Shown piece after piece: positions 60,481 to 64,000 of a stretch of 64,000 bases of DNA. Both the position numbers and the translations under genes were made by a program. The stretch comes from Elusimicrobiota bacterium (GTDB taxonomy: Bacteria; Elusimicrobiota; Elusimicrobia; UBA1565; UBA9628), in NCBI GenBank assembly GCA_003151975.1, contig PLZD01000008.1, forward strand, positions 1-64,000, read 5' to 3'. Position 1 is the stretch's first letter; each line of letters begins with the position of its first letter. Below the pieces are notes generated by a model that was not told the origin of the DNA, ran no database searches, and was given only the letters and a program-made list of their open reading frames with translations.

Positions 60481-60822
60481 TTATTTCACGACGTACGGCA
60501 GCAAGGCGAGATTGCGCGCGCGTTTGATGGCGCGGGACAACTGCCTCTGGTGGCCGGCGCAGTTTCCGGTCACGCGGCTCGACAGGATCTTGCCCCCGTC
60601 GGCGACGAACGTGCGCAGAACCTGGATCTGCTTGTAATCGATGTCCCGCACCTTCTCGGCGCAGAAGCGGCAGACTTTGCGGCGCACGGGAAACGGCGCG
60701 CGGCGGCGGCCCAACTCGGGGCGCTTTCCGGCGGAAGGAGCTCCGGCGGAGGGCCGGGGCGCTTCGGTGGTGGTCCCTGCCGATACAGCGGCAGGGGCGG
60801 GAGTCTCGGGATCAGGGCACAT
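60481..60822 (-). CDS. rpsR: Ribosomal protein S18
   Basis: A 113-residue bS18 with an N-terminal Pro/Ala-rich extension of about 40 residues before the conserved core. The core has [18 protein letters not shown] (two Cys, zinc-binding type), [11 protein letters not shown] and [16 protein letters not shown] directly follows the ssb stop (TAAATG). It binds the small subunit platform with S6. Confidence 0.95.
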   Translation of the reverse strand: MCPDPETPAPAAVSAGTTTEAPRPSAGAPSAGKRPELGRRRAPFPVRRKVCRFCAEKVRDIDYKQIQVLRTFVADGGKILSSRVTGNCAGHQRQLSRAIKRARNLALLPYVVK

Positions 60823-61260
60823 TTAGAACGGAACCTCCTCGATGGATTCGGACTCCGCCTCGGCGGCTTCCGACTTGGGACTCGACGGCGCGGGAGCGGA
60901 ACCCTCGCCGGCGGCGCTGAGATACTGGATGCGGTTGGCCATGATCTCGAAAGCCTCGCGCTTCTGGCCGCTCTTCTTGTCCTCGTACTCGCGGCAGGTG
61001 AGCCGCCCTTCGACGATCACCGGCACGCCCTTCTTGGCCTTGTCCTTGGAGCGGTCGGCGAGCTCCTTCCAGGCCACGACGTTGACGTAGAAGACGTCGT
61101 CCTTCCACTCGCCGGTCTTGGAGTCTTTGACCCGCTTGTTCACGGCAATGCGCATCGTGCACTTGCCGGTCCCCGAGGGCGTGAAGAACATCTCCGCGTC
61201 GCGCGTGACGCGGCCCGCCATGAGAACGAAGTTAATCTCGGGAAGTCGGACGCCAGCCAT
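60823..61260 (-). CDS. ssb: Single-stranded DNA-binding protein
   Basis: A 145-residue SSB: OB fold (about 1-110; INFVLMAGRVTRDAEM, VYVNVVAWKELAD, GRLTCREYEDK), then an acidic, disordered tail ending in EEVPF, a variant of the DDIPF partner-binding tip. It protects ssDNA and recruits repair enzymes. The gene sits between rpsF and rpsR, as in many bacteria. Confidence 0.96.
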   Translation of the reverse strand: MAGVRLPEINFVLMAGRVTRDAEMFFTPSGTGKCTMRIAVNKRVKDSKTGEWKDDVFYVNVVAWKELADRSKDKAKKGVPVIVEGRLTCREYEDKKSGQKREAFEIMANRIQYLSAAGEGSAPAPSSPKSEAAEAESESIEEVPF

Positions 61261-61263
61261 GGC

Positions 61264-61632
61264 CTACTCCTGCGCCCCGGTTCCCGCGGCGACGACGGCG
61301 GCGGCGGGAGCCTTCTTTGTCTTGGCCTTCTTCTCGCGCATCTTGCGGTCCTGCGCGACGACGGTCATGTTGCGCATGACGTTGTCGGAGATGGCGAAGT
61401 TGTGGTTGAGCTTCTTCAGGAGGCCGGAGGCCGCTTTGTACTTGAAGAAAACGTAAACGCCTTCGCGCGCCTTGCCGATCATGTGCGTGAGCTTGCGTCG
61501 GCCCCAAATCTCGTGGCCGACGATCTCGCCGCCGTCTCCGGTGATGGTCAGCTTGGTCTTCTCCGCGTATTCGGCCACTTCGGGGTCCGACATGACGGGT
61601 TTAAGAATGAGAACGGTTTCGTAAATTTCCAT
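61264..61632 (-). CDS. rpsF: Ribosomal protein S6
   Basis: A 122-residue bS6. It starts MEIYETVLILKP, has GRRKLTHMIGKAREGVYVFF, and ends with an Ala/Lys-rich tail. The ATG at 61632 is chosen because the sequence matches the S6 N-terminus exactly; a longer upstream frame exists. It leads the rpsF-ssb-rpsR-rplI-dnaB operon. Confidence 0.95.
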   Translation of the reverse strand: MEIYETVLILKPVMSDPEVAEYAEKTKLTITGDGGEIVGHEIWGRRKLTHMIGKAREGVYVFFKYKAASGLLKKLNHNFAISDNVMRNMTVVAQDRKMREKKAKTKKAPAAAVVAAGTGAQE

Positions 61633-61691
61633 AGAGGGATATATTAACAAATCCCCCGCCCGGGGGCAAGGATAAATTTCGATCGCCGGTA

Positions 61692-61721
61692 TTGACGGCG
61701 CGCGCGCGGTCCTGTTATTCT
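61692..61721 (+). promoter_or_regulatory. Promoter of the TPR gene
   Basis: TTGACG (61692-61697), 18 nt, TATTCT (61716-61721). The start would fall about 8 nt before the ATG. Confidence 0.45.
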
Positions 61722-61735
61722 TCCTATGATATACC

Positions 61736-62602
61736 ATGAAAGCAGCCTTCGCGATCGTGATCCTCGCGCTCTCCGCTGCGGCCCCGGCCGCGCGGGCGGA
61801 GTCTTTCGCATCGTGGTCGTCCAAGGCGCAGAAGGCCGAGAAAAGAGGCGACGCGGCGGAAGCCGTCGAGGACTACAACAACGCCTTGCGGATGTGGAAG
61901 TCCGCGGAGGGCAAGAAAGCCAAGGCCAAGGTCCTGACGGCCCGCGGCTGGCTCTACGCCGCGACGGGCTCCACGGATAAGGCGCTCGAGGACTTCTCCG
62001 CGTCGGCCAAGCTCGACGCGAACAACTCGCTGACCTTCTTCAGAAAAGGCCGCGTCCAGTTCGACCAGGGACGCTATTCCGACGCGATCAGCAACTTCTA
62101 TAAGGCCACCAAGCTCAACCTCAACTACCGCGAGGCCTATTTCTACCGCGGCTATGCCTACGAGAAACAGGGCGACGCGCAGTTCGCGCGCGAGGACTAC
62201 AAGACGGCCTGCCGCTTGGGGCTCAAAGCGGCGTGCTCGGAGGCGGCGCGAGCCAAGGCGCAGGCGGCGCTGGCCGCCGGCAAGTCCGATGCGTTTGAAG
62301 CCGCCCCGGCGGAGCCAGAGAAGCAGCGCGCCGTCGTTGAAGTCAAGAAGGCCCGCAAGAAGCCTCGCTATCAGTTGGACTGGCCGGCCTGCCTCTCATC
62401 GCTCAACGCCTGCGTCGACGCGGGCGGCGCCTTCGGCGACTGCGTCAAGCAGGCCAAGCTCTGCGAGTCCGCGCCTGAAAACGGCTGCTGCCCGAAGGAC
62501 TGCGTGAGGCGCTACAACGAAAGCGTCGATCAGAGCGGCATGAGCGAGGCCGAGGCCTTTCGCACGGTTTTCGTCGAAAAACCCTCCTGCACGACGCCCT
62601 GA
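61736..62602 (+). CDS. Exported TPR protein with cysteine-rich C-terminus
   Basis: A 288-residue exported protein: signal peptide (to about AARAES), then four TPR-like helical pairs (for example AKVLTARGWLYAATGSTDKA and YREAYFYRGYAYEKQGDA), an Ala-rich linker, and a C-terminal domain with nine or so Cys (CLSSLNACVD, GDCVKQAKLCE, GCCPKDCVRRYNE). TPRs bind partner peptides; the Cys domain should be disulfide-bonded outside the cytoplasm. Function unknown. Confidence 0.85.
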   Translation: MKAAFAIVILALSAAAPAARAESFASWSSKAQKAEKRGDAAEAVEDYNNALRMWKSAEGKKAKAKVLTARGWLYAATGSTDKALEDFSASAKLDANNSLTFFRKGRVQFDQGRYSDAISNFYKATKLNLNYREAYFYRGYAYEKQGDAQFAREDYKTACRLGLKAACSEAARAKAQAALAAGKSDAFEAAPAEPEKQRAVVEVKKARKKPRYQLDWPACLSSLNACVDAGGAFGDCVKQAKLCESAPENGCCPKDCVRRYNESVDQSGMSEAEAFRTVFVEKPSCTTP

Positions 62603-62628
62603 GTCTCAGGGACCGAAAATTCTAAATC

Positions 62629-62657
62629 TTGACAAAACATGACACATGACATACACT
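62629..62657 (+). promoter_or_regulatory. Promoter with tandem heptamers ahead of the HTH gene
   Basis: TTGACA (62629-62634), 17 nt, TACACT (62652-62657). The spacer contains two adjacent ACATGAC copies (62637-62650), likely an operator. Confidence 0.6.
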
Positions 62658-62714
62658 ACTATTGTAATAGAAGATAGAAATAGCGACTAAACAACTGTCC
62701 GCGCCCTTTTTCCC

Positions 62715-62972
62715 ATGAAACGAAGACGCAAAGCCGCCCACAAGGCTTTCACTGGAAATGTCCCTGAAGTGATGGACATCAAGGCCCTGGCCCAATACCT
62801 CGGGATGGGGCGTTCGAAGATTTACGGGCTCATCCGCCAGAAGAAAGTCCCCGCCTCCCGCATCGGCCGCCAGTACCGCTTCTCCAAGGTCCTGGTCGAC
62901 GCGTGGCTCAAGGAGCGCCTCATCATGAAGCCCGAAGAGCCGCAGCTGTCGTTCCTGAAGCCGCAAAAGTAG
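62715..62972 (+). CDS. Excisionase-like DNA-binding protein
   Basis: An 85-residue winged-helix protein of the excisionase/MerR type: VMDIKALAQYLGMGRSKIYG, then IGRQYRFSKVLVDAWLKE. The first helix-turn-helix reads DNA; the tail is basic. The tandem heptamers within its promoter suggest autoregulation. No integrase or phage gene is near, so a host regulator is more likely than a phage Xis. Confidence 0.85.
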   Translation: MKRRRKAAHKAFTGNVPEVMDIKALAQYLGMGRSKIYGLIRQKKVPASRIGRQYRFSKVLVDAWLKERLIMKPEEPQLSFLKPQK

Positions 62973-63044
62973 ACGTCGCTCCTTCCGAATCCTAAGGAAT
63001 CGCGACGCTCCCTTCGGTCGTCTCCGACGGTCGACGGAAAACTC

Positions 63045-63073
63045 TTGCTTTCTCGTCGGGGAGTTTGTATATT
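63045..63073 (+). promoter_or_regulatory. Promoter of the duplicated-motif gene
   Basis: TTGCTT (63045-63050), 17 nt, TATATT (63068-63073). A leader of about 50 nt follows, with GGAGG before the ATG at 63131. Confidence 0.6.
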
Positions 63074-63130
63074 TTTTCCATAAGGGAAGCGACTCATGTT
63101 CCCTACAGTCTCACGGAGGATAACACCAAC

Positions 63131-63352
63131 ATGGCTGAGAAAGTTCAGAAGGTCGGCGTCGAGCGCGCAACTGGTTTCCTGTATTACATCGACAAGCAAG
63201 GCGACGTTTCCCGCGCCAAGATGGCCCGCGGCGGCAAGAAGGGCGGCAAGCCGGAGAAGGTCCAGAAGGCCGGCGTCAAGAAGGAGAAGGGCTACCTGTA
63301 CTTCCTCGACAAGAAGGGCGACATCTCCCGCGCGAAGATGGTCAATGCCTAA
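63131..63352 (+). CDS. Small basic protein with a duplicated motif
   Basis: A 73-residue basic protein made of two near-identical halves: EKVQKVGVERATGFLYYIDK, followed by QGDVSRAKMA, and then EKVQKAGVKKEKGYLYFLDK, followed by KGDISRAKMV, joined by a Gly/Lys linker (RGGKKGGKP). Such small beta-type units may bind nucleic acid, but this is inference. GGAGG precedes the ATG by 12 nt, and the gene has its own promoter and strong terminator, suggesting abundant expression. Confidence 0.85.
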   Translation: MAEKVQKVGVERATGFLYYIDKQGDVSRAKMARGGKKGGKPEKVQKAGVKKEKGYLYFLDKKGDISRAKMVNA

Positions 63353-63390
63353 CTGACCGCGGGACCTTCGGGCCCCGCAGTCTCCGTGAT

Positions 63391-63428
63391 AAACGCCCCG
63401 CCGGATTTCCGGCGGGGCGTTTCTTTTT
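63391..63428 (+). terminator. Rho-independent terminator
   Basis: A 14-bp stem (63391-63404 with 63409-63422), ATTT loop and a T-rich tail, 38 nt after the stop of the duplicated-motif gene. Confidence 0.9.
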
Positions 63429-63442
63429 GCTACAGTCTGCCC

Positions 63443-64000
63443 ATGATACTCGTAGTCGGGCCCGGCGCGGTCGGCGGAGTGCTCGCCGCCCGCTGGGCGG
63501 CCGCCGGACGCGAGGTCCTGCTTCTCGGCCGGTCGAAAGCCGAAGAAGCGCGGCTCACCCGCCGCGGGCTTTCCTACGCCGACGCCTCCGGCCGGCGCCA
63601 CGGCGTCCCCCGGCGCCTGCGCTCGGCGCGCGGCGCGGGGCGCCTACCCTGCGAGGCCGCCTTCTTCTGCGTCAAATCCCACGACACCCGCGCGGCCGCG
63701 CGGGCCGCGCGGCCCTGGATCGGGCCCGAGACTGCCGTCGTCGGCTTGCAAAATGGCGTAGGCCACCAACGAATTCTCCGCTGGGCGTTCGGAAATGCCC
63801 GAGTGGTCATCGGCTCCTGCTACTTCGCGGCCGACCGGCCCGAGCCCTATCACCTGACGCACACCTGGGGCAACGACGTCCTGCTGGCCGCGGGCCCCCG
63901 CAACGGCGCGGCGCTCGCCATCGCCCAAAGCCTGCTGATGGAGGGCGGCTGGAACGTTCACCTCAAGAATTCCGAAGACCGCATGCTATGGACCAAGCTT
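63443..64000 (+). CDS. panE: 2-dehydropantoate 2-reductase, 3' end outside window
   Basis: The first 186 residues of a ketopantoate reductase (ApbA/PanE), which reduces ketopantoate with NADPH for pantothenate and CoA. The NADPH fold starts ILVVGPGAVGGVLAARWA (GxGxxG); VKSHD and GLQNGVGHQ are family motifs; the sequence ends in the region leading to the catalytic Lys (NSEDRMLWTKL). The gene continues off the right edge. It starts 14 nt after the terminator, within which its promoter must lie. Confidence 0.9.
   Translation, partial: MILVVGPGAVGGVLAARWAAAGREVLLLGRSKAEEARLTRRGLSYADASGRRHGVPRRLRSARGAGRLPCEAAFFCVKSHDTRAAARAARPWIGPETAVVGLQNGVGHQRILRWAFGNARVVIGSCYFAADRPEPYHLTHTWGNDVLLAAGPRNGAALAIAQSLLMEGGWNVHLKNSEDRMLWTKL

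Overview
The window is a GC-rich, densely packed bacterial chromosome segment. The cell is diderm: it has an MlaE/MlaF/MlaD phospholipid-transport set, a candidate outer-membrane barrel protein and a lipoprotein. The mix of rpsF-ssb-rpsR-rplI-dnaB-alr, an ispD-ispF fusion next to a YacL-type PIN/TRAM gene and radA, a LexA gene with a CGAAC-N4-GTTCG-like operator, and many exported proteins with long Pro/Ala-rich N-terminal linkers fits Elusimicrobiota best. That assignment is inference from gene style, not from a marker search. No rRNA, tRNA or CRISPR array was recognised.

Region 1 (1-18.4 kb) is an exported alpha-glucan and secreted-protein region. It holds two GH13 amylases (one cut by the window edge), an exported membrane protein, and a 2857-residue protein that joins an HExxH segment, a subtilisin domain, HEAT repeats, a second degenerate subtilisin-like segment, a GH77-like glucanotransferase and a GH133-like debranching enzyme. 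A candidate outer-membrane barrel protein and other secreted proteins follow. A DUF433/DUF5615 toxin-antitoxin pair and an IS91-like element interrupt the region. A GC-rich intergenic motif recurs at three places in it.

Region 2 (18.5-37 kb) is mostly housekeeping: a metallophosphoesterase, a YchJ-type protein, RsmE, SMC, a WD40 receptor-like Ser/Thr kinase, a Tat-exported amine oxidase, LexA, and a tightly coupled cysS-rlmB-CDF transporter-thiamine pyrophosphokinase operon with a divergent rhomboid protease.

Region 3 (37-44.4 kb) is accessory. It holds an alginate-lyase-like protein with an apparent ATT start, a 24-cysteine triple-repeat secreted protein, an ankyrin-caspase lipoprotein, a short-chain dehydrogenase, a phospholipase C-like protein, and an AT-richer integron-cassette remnant with two attC sites and no integrase. 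The remnant is followed by a set of nested palindromes.

Region 4 (44.4-61.6 kb) runs on the minus strand. It starts from the 3' side with a hybrid histidine kinase coupled to a peptide-type binding protein, a hexapeptide acyltransferase and a MATE transporter. It continues with ispDF, yacL, radA, mlaD-mlaF-mlaE, alr, dnaB and rplI-rpsR-ssb-rpsF. Region 5 (61.7-64 kb, plus strand) holds a TPR protein, an excisionase-like DNA-binding protein, a small duplicated-motif protein with a clear promoter and terminator, and the start of panE.

Two architectural themes stand out. Adjacent genes are often joined by 4-nt ATGA/GTGA overlaps. Several promoters lie only 6-11 nt before the start codon, which implies leaderless or nearly leaderless mRNAs.
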